Positions 16,840 to 24,739 of a stretch of 64,000 nucleotides of DNA are shown piece after piece. The stretch lies in the NCBI RefSeq assembly GCF_002086125.1, contig NZ_MVHG01000014.1, positions 36,537 through 100,536 on the forward strand, read 5' to 3'. The first letter of the stretch is position 1. Every line of letters begins with the position of its first letter. Made by a program: the position numbers and the translations under genes. Origin of the DNA: Mycobacterium arosiense ATCC BAA-1401 = DSM 45069 (GTDB taxonomy: Bacteria; Actinomycetota; Actinomycetes; Mycobacteriales; Mycobacteriaceae). The notes under the pieces are model-generated. The model saw only the letters and a program-made list of their open reading frames with translations, ran no database searches and was not told where the DNA came from.

Positions 16840-16858
16840 CGTGCAAGATTCGTGCAAC
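16840..16858 (+). repeat. Candidate integrase arm-type sites, right end
   Basis: The 16 bases CGTGCAAGATTCGTGC match the left-end copy at 6346–6361. Here the second half-unit is complete as well, giving CGTGCAA twice with an 11-bp period. It lies between the integrase start and attR. Confidence 0.6.
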
Positions 16859-16870
16859 AATGATGGGCTG

Positions 16871-16895
16871 ATATGCCCGGCATATGTACTATACT
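16871..16895. promoter_or_regulatory. Palindrome and -10-like box upstream of integrase
   Basis: ATATGCC-C-GGCATAT at 16871–16885 is a perfect 7-1-7 palindrome. Next to it, on the minus strand, is TATAGT (16893–16888), a good -10 for the integrase gene. The palindrome would lie at the transcript start and could be an operator. Confidence 0.45.
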
Positions 16896-16977
16896 GCCGG
16901 ACAGGTGAACGCCCCTTCTCCGCAGGTAGAGGTGCAGAAACCGCAGTTAGATTAACCGAGCACGCCGATAAGCCTGT

Positions 16978-17002
16978 CAGGTTCGAATCCTGCCGGGGGC
17001 AC
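16978..17002 (+). repeat. attR: second copy of the 25-bp core
   Basis: Exact copy of 6296–6320. It is only the tRNA 3' fragment; no upstream tRNA half precedes it, so this is the displaced chromosomal tRNA end beyond the element. Confidence 0.93.
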
Positions 17003-17020
17003 AGATGTCATGTATGACGT

Positions 17021-17112
17021 CGGCTGATGCTTGACATTTTTGGCTTCGGGTGATGCCTGACAGTGTTTCGGCTGATGGTTGATAGTTACTTCGGTTGATC
17101 CTTGACGCTGCC
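17021..17112 (+). repeat. Four degenerate ~16-bp direct repeats beside attR
   Basis: CGGCTGATGCTTGACA at 17021 and related copies at 17047, 17069 and 17092 (CGG-TGAT--TTGA- pattern, 22–26 bp apart). Multiple short terminal repeats of this kind occur at IS21-family ends, so a solo IS end is possible. No transposase lies nearby. Confidence 0.5.
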
Positions 17113-17250
17113 TGGATGCGGGAGGTTCAGGCCTGACCAAGGAGAATTGCGATTTCGCGAGTCGGGGTATCGCGGCACACGCTGCGCGCCTGGTGCGCCC
17201 GCTAAGAGGCGTAGGGACCCGACACCGCGACACTTCGACGAGGAGAAAAG

Positions 17251-17361
17251 ATGAAGCGCGTCGAGCCCTTAGGCGACCGCGCTCGGGTCGCCCGCCTCAA
17301 CATCCGTGCAGGCTACGACCAGCCCTGTTGCGATCCGCTCGAATTGGCAGTCGTGGCATAA
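17251..17361 (+). CDS. Possible 36-aa small ORF
   Basis: ATG 17251 has a strong GAGGAG 6 nt upstream and encodes a 36-residue peptide (MKRVEPLGDRARVARLNIRA start). It runs antisense to the 3' end of the zinc-ribbon gene at 17269–17496, so one of the two may be spurious. Only the ribosome-binding site supports it. Confidence 0.25.
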   Translation: MKRVEPLGDRARVARLNIRAGYDQPCCDPLELAVVA

Positions 17362-17496
17362 CACCACGTCAATCCCCGGCAACCGCCGGATTACTGCGGT
17401 TGCCTGGGTGGTCACCCGTTGGCAGTGACCGCATTTCAGATACGCGGCGGCGTGTTCGATGACGTGGGCTGCGACGAGATAGGAGGAGTCGTGCAT
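17269..17496 (-). CDS. Small Cys-rich hypothetical protein
   Basis: 75 residues from ATG 17496, which has GGTGGAGGA 7 nt upstream; the longer frame from 17526 lacks such a site. Two CxxC knuckles (KCGHCQR and LCHDCQ), about 30 residues apart, form a plausible zinc ribbon. Function is unknown. It is the first gene outside the element on this side, in an accessory block. Confidence 0.6.
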   Translation of the reverse strand: MHDSSYLVAAHVIEHAAAYLKCGHCQRVTTQATAVIRRLPGIDVVLCHDCQFERIATGLVVACTDVEAGDPSAVA

Positions 17497-18020
17497 GAAT
17501 TGATCCTCCACCCTGCCGCTTGTCATCTGCTGAGAGGCAACCTAGCAATTGCCCAAGAATCTGCTGAAATTCTGCCAAGTGCAGCCACGTTCCTGCGCTT
17601 CACGACATTGCGATTGTCGCTGGTGACGATGCTAAATCGGAGACGGCGATGACCGGTGGCAGAAATGGGCGTGACTGCAATGTCGAATTCATTGTGCGTC
17701 AACGGCTGACGAGAACCAAACGTAACCAGCATAAGTACCGCTTAAACAGCGCCCTCATCCCGACATTCGCCGCGCTGCGGTTCGCCGCCGGCGTTGCGGC
17801 GTGGGCTGCCCCGATTAAAGCCCGTGACCGGGGGCGGCACAGCGGTGTTCCTAGCGCGGGCGGTAACGCGTTGGCGCAGCAAAACGCGGCACTTGCCTCG
17901 ACAGCATAAGCGGTAGTGACTTCGGTCACCTCTCTCCCGGCGCGGGCAGTTTTCTCCCGCTCGGGTGTTGCACAGTGCAGTCACCGGTTCAGACCGCGGC
18001 CCTTACTCAGCGAGGCTGAC
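17497..18020. other. 524 bp with no convincing gene
   Basis: Several frames stay open on both strands (for example 17649–17909 plus), but they lack a ribosome-binding site or protein-like composition. No repeat or RNA feature was recognised. Confidence 0.5.
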
Positions 18021-18311
18021 ATGCGCCAGATAATCCTTCGCCGACGTGCGGACGCCCGTTTTTCTATGGCCGAGACGCTGTGGGTCATTGCCGGCGCCGT
18101 CCTGCTGCTCGCCCTGGGAGACGTCGTGATCGCGTTGATCCTCGCGCTGGCCGCCGCGGCCATGGCGACCGCCTGGTGGATCCGTCGCGCCGGGCACCGC
18201 GCGCGGAGCAGCGAGGTGTCATTGGCTTCTGTGTCTCGGCTGCCGACTGGGCACCGCGAGCCGAAAAGGGCGCCGGTACGCGCGCCGCGGCATCGCCACA
18301 GCGCGGCGTAG
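18021..18311 (+). CDS. Small membrane protein, hypothetical
   Basis: 96 residues from ATG 18021; the longer frame upstream looks untranslated. Residues ~18–55 are hydrophobic (ETLWVIAGAVLLLALGDV, then IALILALAAAAMATAWW), giving one long or two short helices. The C-terminus is Arg/Pro-rich and cytoplasmic by the positive-inside rule. No family is recognised. Confidence 0.55.
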   Translation: MRQIILRRRADARFSMAETLWVIAGAVLLLALGDVVIALILALAAAAMATAWWIRRAGHRARSSEVSLASVSRLPTGHREPKRAPVRAPRHRHSAA

Positions 18312-18334
18312 GCAACGTCTCACCCGCCGACGCG

Positions 18335-18643
18335 TCATCCCCAGGTCGCCCGCGGCGGTGTGGCCTTGAATTTGTCGGCTGACGACAGATGAACAGCGTG
18401 CACGCCCGGCTTCTTGGCGAGTTGGTCCAAAAGGCTTTCCAGATGCGCCTTATCGGTGTGCCGGTGCTGCACCGCCTCGGGGGCCTGCTGCAGTTCCGCA
18501 AGGACGGCCTTGAGCTTGTCCGGGGTCTTAACGTCGTCGTCCGACGAGCGGCGACCCGGGCCGCGCGCGGCGCCCCCCTGCGACATGGCTACGGCAGCTG
18601 TTCGGCCGTCGTGATAGCCGACGCCGCCGGCGTTGTAGCGCAA
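18335..18643 (-). CDS. Hypothetical protein with helical core
   Basis: Up to 102 residues; the real start may be the internal ATG at 18586 (MSQGGAARGPG, 83 residues). Residues from about 38 form charged helices (TPDKLKAVLAELQQAPE, then DKAHLESLLDQLAKKPG) followed by a short beta segment. Composition is protein-like, unlike the opposite strand. No family is recognised. Confidence 0.5.
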   Translation of the reverse strand: MRYNAGGVGYHDGRTAAVAMSQGGAARGPGRRSSDDDVKTPDKLKAVLAELQQAPEAVQHRHTDKAHLESLLDQLAKKPGVHAVHLSSADKFKATPPRATWG

Positions 18644-18679
18644 CGCCGGTCACGGCATGAAAGGGTCGACCTCGGAAAT

Positions 18680-18907
18680 TTAGGGTCCCCGGTTGCGCCA
18701 CGGGCGATGACGTCGACGCTGCAAGTAGGACTCGACGCGGCGATTATGGGTATCCGCGATGACTTCGATTGCGCGCCAGCTGTCTTGACGGGTCTGTTCA
18801 ACGATGAGCGTGGCGAGGAAGGGCCGTCCCCGGCCGCACCGACCGGCCGGCACCGGGGCGTGTCTCGGGCCGCGCAAGCCGACGCCACTGGCGCTCACCG
18901 CAGACAC
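18680..18907 (-). CDS. Small basic hypothetical protein
   Basis: 75 codons from GTG 18907; the start is uncertain. The C-terminal half (SWRAIEVIADTHNRRVESYL, then a RRRHRPWRNRG tail) reads like a real helical, basic protein. The N-terminal part is low-complexity. No family and no clear ribosome-binding site were recognised. Confidence 0.4.
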   Translation of the reverse strand: MSAVSASGVGLRGPRHAPVPAGRCGRGRPFLATLIVEQTRQDSWRAIEVIADTHNRRVESYLQRRRHRPWRNRGP

Positions 18908-19275
18908 TGACGGCGAGCCCCCTCGAGAAACCTCATTTCAATGCTCTTGCTTGCACCGCTTTGTGCCGCAAGAAAATCGCGCTCTACACGGAGATAAACA
19001 GAACACGATCGTACTTTTCGTTGTCACGCCCTCCAGCGTGCGTTCAGCGACTTCGTCTTGTGTCCCGCACCCTCCACGGTCGGACAGCGCACGGTCGGGG
19101 CCGCGGCGGAAAGTGGCCGTCAGCCGCGCGCCCCTGCCGCCACCGTTGGTCGGCGGCCGCCATTCGAGTTCCACGCGAAACCAGCAGAAGAGGACTAACA
19201 TGTATACCGTGCGCGTGAGGGAAGATACGTAGCGCCCGTCGCATCATTTGGGGCATAAGACCTGTCGAGCCTGCG
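18908..19275. other. 368 bp with no convincing gene
   Basis: Only a 10-codon frame at 19200–19232, preceded by AGAGGA, stands out. It may be a leader peptide for the next gene but is too short to judge. Confidence 0.45.
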
Positions 19276-19494
19276 ATGCGGACGCTAATTGCGACACTGA
19301 TGGCCGCTGGGGCCGTGACGCTCAGCGGGGCTACCGCCAGCGCCGAGAACAAACCCGCGCCGCCTCCCCCTCCCGCACCGTCGTTCTACGCACCGAAGTG
19401 CTTGAGTTTCGATCCCAATCCGCCGGCACACTGGAACTACCTGCCCTGCGGGTGGACAACGGATGGAAAGCGGTGGATTCCGCCGCCGCCCTGA
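19276..19494 (+). CDS. Small secreted Pro-rich protein
   Basis: 72 residues. Signal peptide MRTLIATLMAAGAVTLSGATASA with cleavage near residue 23, then a run of prolines and two Cys (KCLSFDPN, LPCGWTTDG) that could form a disulfide, ending WIPPPP. This layout is common among short mycobacterial exported proteins of unknown function. Confidence 0.7.
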   Translation: MRTLIATLMAAGAVTLSGATASAENKPAPPPPPAPSFYAPKCLSFDPNPPAHWNYLPCGWTTDGKRWIPPPP

Positions 19495-19550
19495 CCGATA
19501 CCCCCGACGCAGATCGGCGACCAGCCGTGCCAAAAGCCCTGAGCCGTTTG

Positions 19551-19937
19551 CTAGTCGGCCTTGAGGTGCCCGCCGCCCCGGCAGCTAACGCCGCAGACGC
19601 CCGCATCCCCCCGGGCGTCTGCGAGCGAAAGCGCCTGGTCAATCGGAACACCGCTGCAGTCCAGGCCGTTGACCACCAGGCCCAGGCTGATCGCGCCGTC
19701 GGCGCGAGTCCCTTCGATGCACACCTCGATGTCTCGCAGCCCCGGCCTGCCCACGGTCCAGAAGTCCGGACGGTGACCGTCGAACACCGTATGGGCCTCC
19801 GCGCCGCCGGCACCGTCGCCCCCGTCGGCCGCGCCCGCCGAGGAACCAGGCACGCCGTCGGGTAAAGCCGCCGCCGCGAGCGGAGTGAGCGGGTCGGCCA
19901 GGCCGCAACAATCGTCGTGACACTCCAAGGCGATCAA
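19551..19937 (-). CDS. Hypothetical Cys-containing protein
   Basis: 128 residues from TTG 19937, supported by AGAGGAGGG 5 nt upstream. N-terminal CHDDCCG cluster, Gly/Ala-rich linker, then a more ordered half (DIEVCIEGTRADGAISLGLV) and C-terminal GVCGVSCRGGG. Seven Cys in all suggest metal binding or disulfides. No signal peptide and no recognised family. It ends 57 bp from the convergent secreted-protein gene. Confidence 0.55.
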   Translation of the reverse strand: MIALECHDDCCGLADPLTPLAAAALPDGVPGSSAGAADGGDGAGGAEAHTVFDGHRPDFWTVGRPGLRDIEVCIEGTRADGAISLGLVVNGLDCSGVPIDQALSLADARGDAGVCGVSCRGGGHLKAD

Positions 19938-19981
19938 CGTCGCCCTCCTCTCACTGGGCCGTCGTTAGTCGGTGCAACGCT

Positions 19982-21508
19982 TTACGGCAGCACGGTGTGC
20001 ATCAGCATCACGTCGTAAGCCGACCACAACGACAAGTTGAAGTACAGGTCTCGTCCCGACGACCAGGGATGGATCATCGGCGCATAGATGCCGCCGGGCA
20101 TCTGGAAGGAGGACACCAGCGGTTGCTCGGGACTCCACGGGCCTTGCGGTGTCGGTGCGGTCCTTGCCACGACGTCGTTGCTGCCGCCGTCGGTGTAGAG
20201 CACCAGGTATTGCTTGAGATAACTGTTGTACTGAGCCGACATTTCGCCGACCGGGCCGGGGAAGATCGGCGTCGCCGCGCCCGGATTGCTCGCGACCCAA
20301 TGGCCGCCGTTGTCGCCGTTCCAGTACTGGTACTTGGTCAGGTCGGGCAATTGACTCGGTGGGACGCGGGCAAGAAATGCCGCGCCGCCACGTCCCGACG
20401 GGGTGCCGAACTGGTAGAGGTAGCCGTCGTTTCCCTTCAGGAACGCGCCCATCTGGAAATTCTCATTTCCCGGCGTAAACCCAGCTCCCGGGATGGCATC
20501 CGGTGATGCCGTACGAATGGTGGTCGGAAAGATCCCCCAGTTCTGGCCGTTGTCGTTGGACCTGGCGATCGCCGAGTAGTTGGTCGACCACTCGCCGTCG
20601 CGACCCCACTGGCGGATCGACATGTAGCTCATGTACTGGGTTCGGCCCATGGACATCGCCGCGGTCGGAATGATTCCCGTCTCGTGCGCCGCCTTGTGGA
20701 TGGTGTTCACCACCTGCTTGGACAGCCCGGGTGCCCACACCGGCGACCCGGAATACTTGTCGTTGGGCACACCGTCGGCGATGTGGATGCCCTTGGACAG
20801 GTCGTGGTCGTTGCTGCGGAACAGGGTGTTGTAGCGCCACTGCTGGCCGTGCACCTTGCAGTAGCCGAAGGTGTCACCGAAGGCCATCAGTACCTGACGG
20901 TTGACGGGATCGCCGTTGTCCCAGACGATCCCGAGGTCCGTACCGGAGATGCTGAAGCGCTGCAGCGTCTTGTTCGGGCCGTTCGGTCCGGTCACCCAGT
21001 CGACGAGGGAGGTCGGGGCGCCGGCGATGGAAGGAGGCGGCGGTCCCGGCTGCGGTTGCGGAACCGGAGCGGCGTTGGGACGCAGCTGGTTGGCGTTCGG
21101 CGGCATGGCGGGAACCCCGGGGGCGGGCGGATTGGGCCCGGGCGGCAGCACCTCGGCTTGCGGGTACATCGGCGCGGCCGGATCGGCTCCCGGCCCTTCG
21201 GCTCGCGGGTGCACCGGCGCGGAGTACTGCCGGCCCGGAGCGGTCGGCTTGAGCAGCGACGAGATCAGCGGACCCAGCCGCGGGAGCGGCGCCTGATCAT
21301 TCGTGTGCCTGGGCCGGCGCCCAGTCGGCGGCTGGACGACCGGCTGTGGCGCGGGCATGGCCACCGGCGGGGCGGGGGGATCCACATTCGCCTCGGGCGC
21401 CCCACACGGTGTGGCGTTTGCAGATGGCGCGGGCCCGACCACGAGGACGAATCCGACAGCGGCCGCCGACGCCATCGTGAGCGACACACTTCGCAGAAAC
21501 GCCGACAT
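19982..21508 (-). CDS. Secreted DUF4185 domain-containing protein
   Basis: 508 residues from ATG 21508 (GAAAGGTG upstream). Signal peptide residues 1–~30 (LTMASAAAVGFVLVVGPAPS core). A long Pro-rich linker follows to about 150, then a DUF4185 region with beta-propeller-like repeats: VDWVTGPNGPNKT, FGDTFGYCKV, SPVWAPGL, GGIYAPMIHPW. DUF4185 proteins resemble glycoside hydrolase five-bladed propellers, so action on extracellular glycans is plausible but unproven. The direct repeats at 21551–21566 and 21578–21591 may be its operator. Confidence 0.8.
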   Translation of the reverse strand: MSAFLRSVSLTMASAAAVGFVLVVGPAPSANATPCGAPEANVDPPAPPVAMPAPQPVVQPPTGRRPRHTNDQAPLPRLGPLISSLLKPTAPGRQYSAPVHPRAEGPGADPAAPMYPQAEVLPPGPNPPAPGVPAMPPNANQLRPNAAPVPQPQPGPPPPSIAGAPTSLVDWVTGPNGPNKTLQRFSISGTDLGIVWDNGDPVNRQVLMAFGDTFGYCKVHGQQWRYNTLFRSNDHDLSKGIHIADGVPNDKYSGSPVWAPGLSKQVVNTIHKAAHETGIIPTAAMSMGRTQYMSYMSIRQWGRDGEWSTNYSAIARSNDNGQNWGIFPTTIRTASPDAIPGAGFTPGNENFQMGAFLKGNDGYLYQFGTPSGRGGAAFLARVPPSQLPDLTKYQYWNGDNGGHWVASNPGAATPIFPGPVGEMSAQYNSYLKQYLVLYTDGGSNDVVARTAPTPQGPWSPEQPLVSSFQMPGGIYAPMIHPWSSGRDLYFNLSLWSAYDVMLMHTVLP

Positions 21509-22255
21509 GGAACACCTTTCGAGGGGTAGGACACCGGCCCTTGTTGGCTCATGTGACGATAGTGATCTGCGGGGCATATGTGACCAGTGATGAGCTGATA
21601 GGTATCCATCCGTGACCGTGTCGCAACGCAGCGATTCGGCCCGCGCCGCGACCAGTCGACAGTTAGCTCGCGGCCGATCCGCACAGCTGGTAAGCGTTCA
21701 CGGCTTTGCCGCGAACGCCGGCGAACTCGATTACGCGACGCCGGGGCGCCGCCAGGACGGGGCACAGACCGGTGGGGCCCAGCCGGGACGCCCGTCCGCC
21801 GCGGGCACTCCTGTCGCTACGAGGCGGGCCGTTCCGGTACAAGCGCACCACATTGCTGCAGCTGCACTCCGTGCCGATGGACCGCCACGGACACTGTTGC
21901 ACATACGAAAAACAACCTTCGCCATTCGCCTGGCACGGCGCGAACGGCGTGCCACACTGAAACAGATTGGGTCAGCATGTTTGTCGACCGTCATGGGCGG
22001 CAATGATCCAACAGAGGCGAGCACGTCGGCCGGCCTTCGTGCCCGCCTAGGTCCCGTCGGTTCAGCCCGAGAGCCGACGGGGCCGCCCTCTCGTTGGACC
22101 TTCAACCCCCACCCGGCCGACAATCGGCTCGCCCATAGATCTCAACAACGCCCCCCTGCGGGAGTACCGTCGGCCTATGGATGGCTCGCCCGGTGAATGG
22201 ATTCTCGGTGGCTACCAAAGCGGTTTCGTCGTCAGCGGCACCGAAGGCCCTGACC
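21509..22255. other. ~750 bp with no convincing gene
   Basis: A long plus-strand frame (21612–22196) and minus-strand frames exist, but all have Arg/Ala-rich composition typical of high-GC shadow frames and no good ribosome-binding sites. Near the left edge, ATGTGACGATAGTGAT (21551) and ATGTGACCAGTGAT (21578) are imperfect direct repeats upstream of the DUF4185 gene. Confidence 0.45.
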
Positions 22256-23769
22256 ATGGATGTTGAAATCGTCGGCAAGTTTTTGTCCACCCTGCCCGAC
22301 GACGACGATCACCCCTACCGAACCGGCCCATGGCGCCCCCAGACGACCGAGTGGGACGCCGACGACCTGGTCGCCGTCGAGGGCGAGGTCCCGCGCGACC
22401 TTGACGGTGTCTACCTGCGCAACACCGAGAACCCGCTACACCCGGCCTTGAAGACCTATCACCCGTTCGACGGGGACGGCATGGTGCACGTGGTCGGCTT
22501 CCGAGACGGAAAGGCCTTCTACCGCAACCGATTCGTCCGGACCGACGGTTTCCTGGCCGAGAATGAGGCCGGCGAGCCGCTGTGGCCGGGTCTGGCCGAG
22601 CCCGTCCAACTGGCCCGGCGCGAGCACGGGTGGGGCGCGCGCACCCGGATGAAGGACGCGTCGAGCACGGACGTCATCGTTTACCGCGGGGTGGCGCTGA
22701 CCAGTTTCTACCAGTGCGGCGACCTGTACCGGATCGACCCCTATACGGCCGACACCCTCGGCAAGGAGTTGTGGAACGGCGGCTTCCCGGCCGGTTGGGG
22801 GGCGTCCGCACATCCCAAGGTTGACAACTTGACCGGCGAGTTCCTGTTCTTCAACTACGGCAAGCAAGAGCCGTACATGCATTACGGCGTGGTCGATGAG
22901 CGCGACGAGCTGGCTCACTACGTCGATGTCCCGTTGCCCGGGGCACGGCTCCCCCACGACATGGCGTTCACCGAAAACTACGCCGTCCTCAACGATTTCC
23001 CACTGTTCTGGGATCCCAGCTGCTCGAGCACGACGTGCACCTCCCCCGTTTCTATCCCGACATGCCATCGCGATTCGCGGTGATCCCGCGCCGCGGCAAC
23101 ACCGGGGACATCCGCTGGTTCGAGGCCGATCCCACCTTCGTGCTGCACTTCACCAACGCCTACGAGGACGGCGACGAGATCGTGCTCGACGGATTCTTCG
23201 AAGGTGAACCGTCGCCCTTGGATGCCGGAGGCACCAAGTGGGAGAGGCTGTTTCGCTTCCTCGCCCTGGACCGCCTGCAGGCCCGCCTGCATCGGTGGCG
23301 CTTCAACCTGATCACCGGCGCGGTGCGAGAAGAGCAGCTCTCGGAGTCCATCACCGAATTCGGCACCATCAATCCCGACCACGCCGCGCGCGACTACCGC
23401 TACGCCTACGCCGCCACCGGCAAGCCCGGCTGGTTCTTGTTCGACGGTCTGGTCAAACACGACCTGCGCACCGGGCGCGAGGAGGGGTTCGCGTTCGGTG
23501 ACGGCGTCTACGGCAGCGAGACCGCGATGGCGCCGCGCGTGGGCGCCACCGGTGAAGACGACGGCTACCTGGTCACCCTCACCACCGACATGAACACCGA
23601 CGCCTGCTATTGCCTGGTGTTCGACGCCGCCCGGGTCGGCGACGGCCCGGTGTGCAAACTTCAACTCCCCGAGCGCATTTCGAGCGGAACGCATTCGACG
23701 TGGGCGCCCGGGGAGCAGCTGCGACGGTGGCGTACCGCCGAGTCGGCGGCCGGCGCGATTGGGCTGTGA
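22256..23769 (+). pseudogene. Carotenoid oxygenase family protein (Rv0913c-like), frameshifted
   Basis: Non-haem iron dioxygenase cleaving a carotenoid, stilbenoid or similar polyene. The N-terminal frame (MDVEIVGKFLSTLPDDDDHP) runs to FPLFWDP near 23016, and the remainder (QLLEHDVHLPRFYPDMPSRF onward) is one frame away. Adding one C to the CCC at 23015–23017 restores a protein of about 504 residues, close to the family length. Iron-ligand His candidates occur in ASAHPKVD, RLPHDMAF, FVLHFTNA and SGTHSTWAP. ATG 22256 follows GAAGG; an in-frame ATG at 22181 is possible. Either an inactivated allele or a homopolymer sequencing error. Confidence 0.82.
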
Positions 23770-24248
23770 CGATGCCGCATCGCCGCCGGATGACCCACTG
23801 GCCGCCGCAGCTGGCGCCGATCGGCGGCCTGCGCTTCGCGCGCCGGTCCTCGAACTTCGACCAAACAGTGCGTTTCTACCGCGAACTGGTAGGCCTTCCA
23901 CTCTTCGAGACGTTCGGCGGCAGCTTCGGCAGCAACGGCGCCATCTTCGGTCTGCCCAGCTGGAATTTGACCCTGGAGATCGTGGAGTCCGTCGATCCCG
24001 TCGCGGTGGACCCGCACGAGCAGCTGTGTCTGTACTTCCCCGACCGACGGGTGCAGCACGCCGCGTTCGAACGCCTGCGCGCGGCGGGCGTCGAACCCGT
24101 GGAACAGCATCCGTATTGGGAGGCGACGGGCGCGGTCACCTTCCGCGATCCGGACGGCCGCGAAATCGTGTTCGCGCCCTTCGTGTTCGGCGTCAACGAG
24201 CCCCGTGAGAGCGCAGGGTCGGGCACACACGAATTTCCGTCGAACTGA
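23766..24248 (+). CDS. VOC (glyoxalase/dioxygenase) superfamily protein
   Basis: 160 residues, single VOC module with two beta-alpha-beta-beta-beta halves: SSNFDQTVRFYRELVGLPLF near 28–47, and VTFRDPDGREIVFAPF near the end, the usual C-terminal hallmark. GTG 23766 overlaps the oxygenase stop (GTGA), implying coupling; ATGs at 23772 and 23790 are alternatives. Metal-dependent isomerase, dioxygenase or binding roles are all possible. Confidence 0.75.
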   Translation: MTMPHRRRMTHWPPQLAPIGGLRFARRSSNFDQTVRFYRELVGLPLFETFGGSFGSNGAIFGLPSWNLTLEIVESVDPVAVDPHEQLCLYFPDRRVQHAAFERLRAAGVEPVEQHPYWEATGAVTFRDPDGREIVFAPFVFGVNEPRESAGSGTHEFPSN

Positions 24249-24252
24249 CGGG

Positions 24253-24681
24253 TCACCGCCGACCCGCGGCCAGCGCGGCGATGACGGCCACCAGAGAGCA
24301 CGCCACCGCGCACACGGCGGCACCCGCTCCGACGTAGAGGCCGTATTCGGCCGACACCGGTGGGTGGACGTTGAGCTTGTAATACCACGCCGTCAGCGCC
24401 ACCAGCAGCGACGAAATCATCAGGGCGGCAACCGAAGCCACCCTCACCGACAGACCACGACCGATCATCGCGCCGACCACCAGCAGCGTCGATGCCAACA
24501 GCACGATGAGCTGACCCGCGCCGAACCCCGGTGGCAGTTCGAGGTTGCCGTGGGCGCCCCCGATGGCGTTGGCCCAGCCCCCGCCGTTCACGGTCGTCCT
24601 CAGCCACGGCAGCCATGCGCTCGCCGACACCACCACGGCAAAAAACGCCACCAGCCAACCGGGCCGCAGTCGGCGCGTCAT
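24253..24681 (-). CDS. Conserved membrane protein (Rv0912-like)
   Basis: 142 residues with four hydrophobic helices: WLVAFFAVVVSASAWLPWL, LIVLLASTLLVVGAMIG, VAALMISSLLVALTAWYY, and GAAVCAVACSLVAVIAALA. ATG 24681 is preceded by GATAAT nine bases upstream, so a leaderless start is possible; GTG 24708 would add nine residues. It is convergent with the VOC gene, 4 bp apart. Similar in size and place to M. tuberculosis Rv0912. Function is unknown. Confidence 0.72.
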   Translation of the reverse strand: MTRRLRPGWLVAFFAVVVSASAWLPWLRTTVNGGGWANAIGGAHGNLELPPGFGAGQLIVLLASTLLVVGAMIGRGLSVRVASVAALMISSLLVALTAWYYKLNVHPPVSAEYGLYVGAGAAVCAVACSLVAVIAALAAGRR

Positions 24682-24739
24682 GGTAGCGAGATTATCGGAC
24701 TGCGACACCGGCCCACGTGAGCGGGCAAACTATCGGCGG

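Larger units (their letters stand above)
6296..17002. mobile_element. Integrated tail-less phage satellite / capsid-forming prophage-like element
   Basis: A 10.7-kb element is bounded by the attL/attR direct repeat. In transcription order (minus strand) it carries tyrosine integrase, HTH protein, 79-residue protein, AlpA-like HTH, DUF3631 ATPase, two small proteins, HNH endonuclease, terminase, portal, scaffold, HK97 capsid and three connector-type proteins. It ends at a strong terminator. No tape measure, tail tube, tail fibre, holin, endolysin or prohead protease is visible. Most minus-strand genes overlap by 1–4 bases. phiRv1/phiRv2 of M. tuberculosis and capsid-forming PICIs have the same overall logic. 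AT content is visibly higher than in the flanks. Confidence 0.88.

Noticed and set aside
17649..17929. Overlapping open frames on both strands downstream of the CxxC gene
   Set aside because: No ribosome-binding sites and no protein-like motifs on either strand.
19200..19232. 10-codon frame with a good AGAGGA site
   Set aside because: Possible leader peptide, but no regulatory link to the next gene can be shown.
21612..22196. 194-codon plus-strand frame upstream of the carotenoid oxygenase
   Set aside because: No ribosome-binding site, Arg/Ala/Pro-rich, no domain; it overlaps other open frames on the opposite strand.
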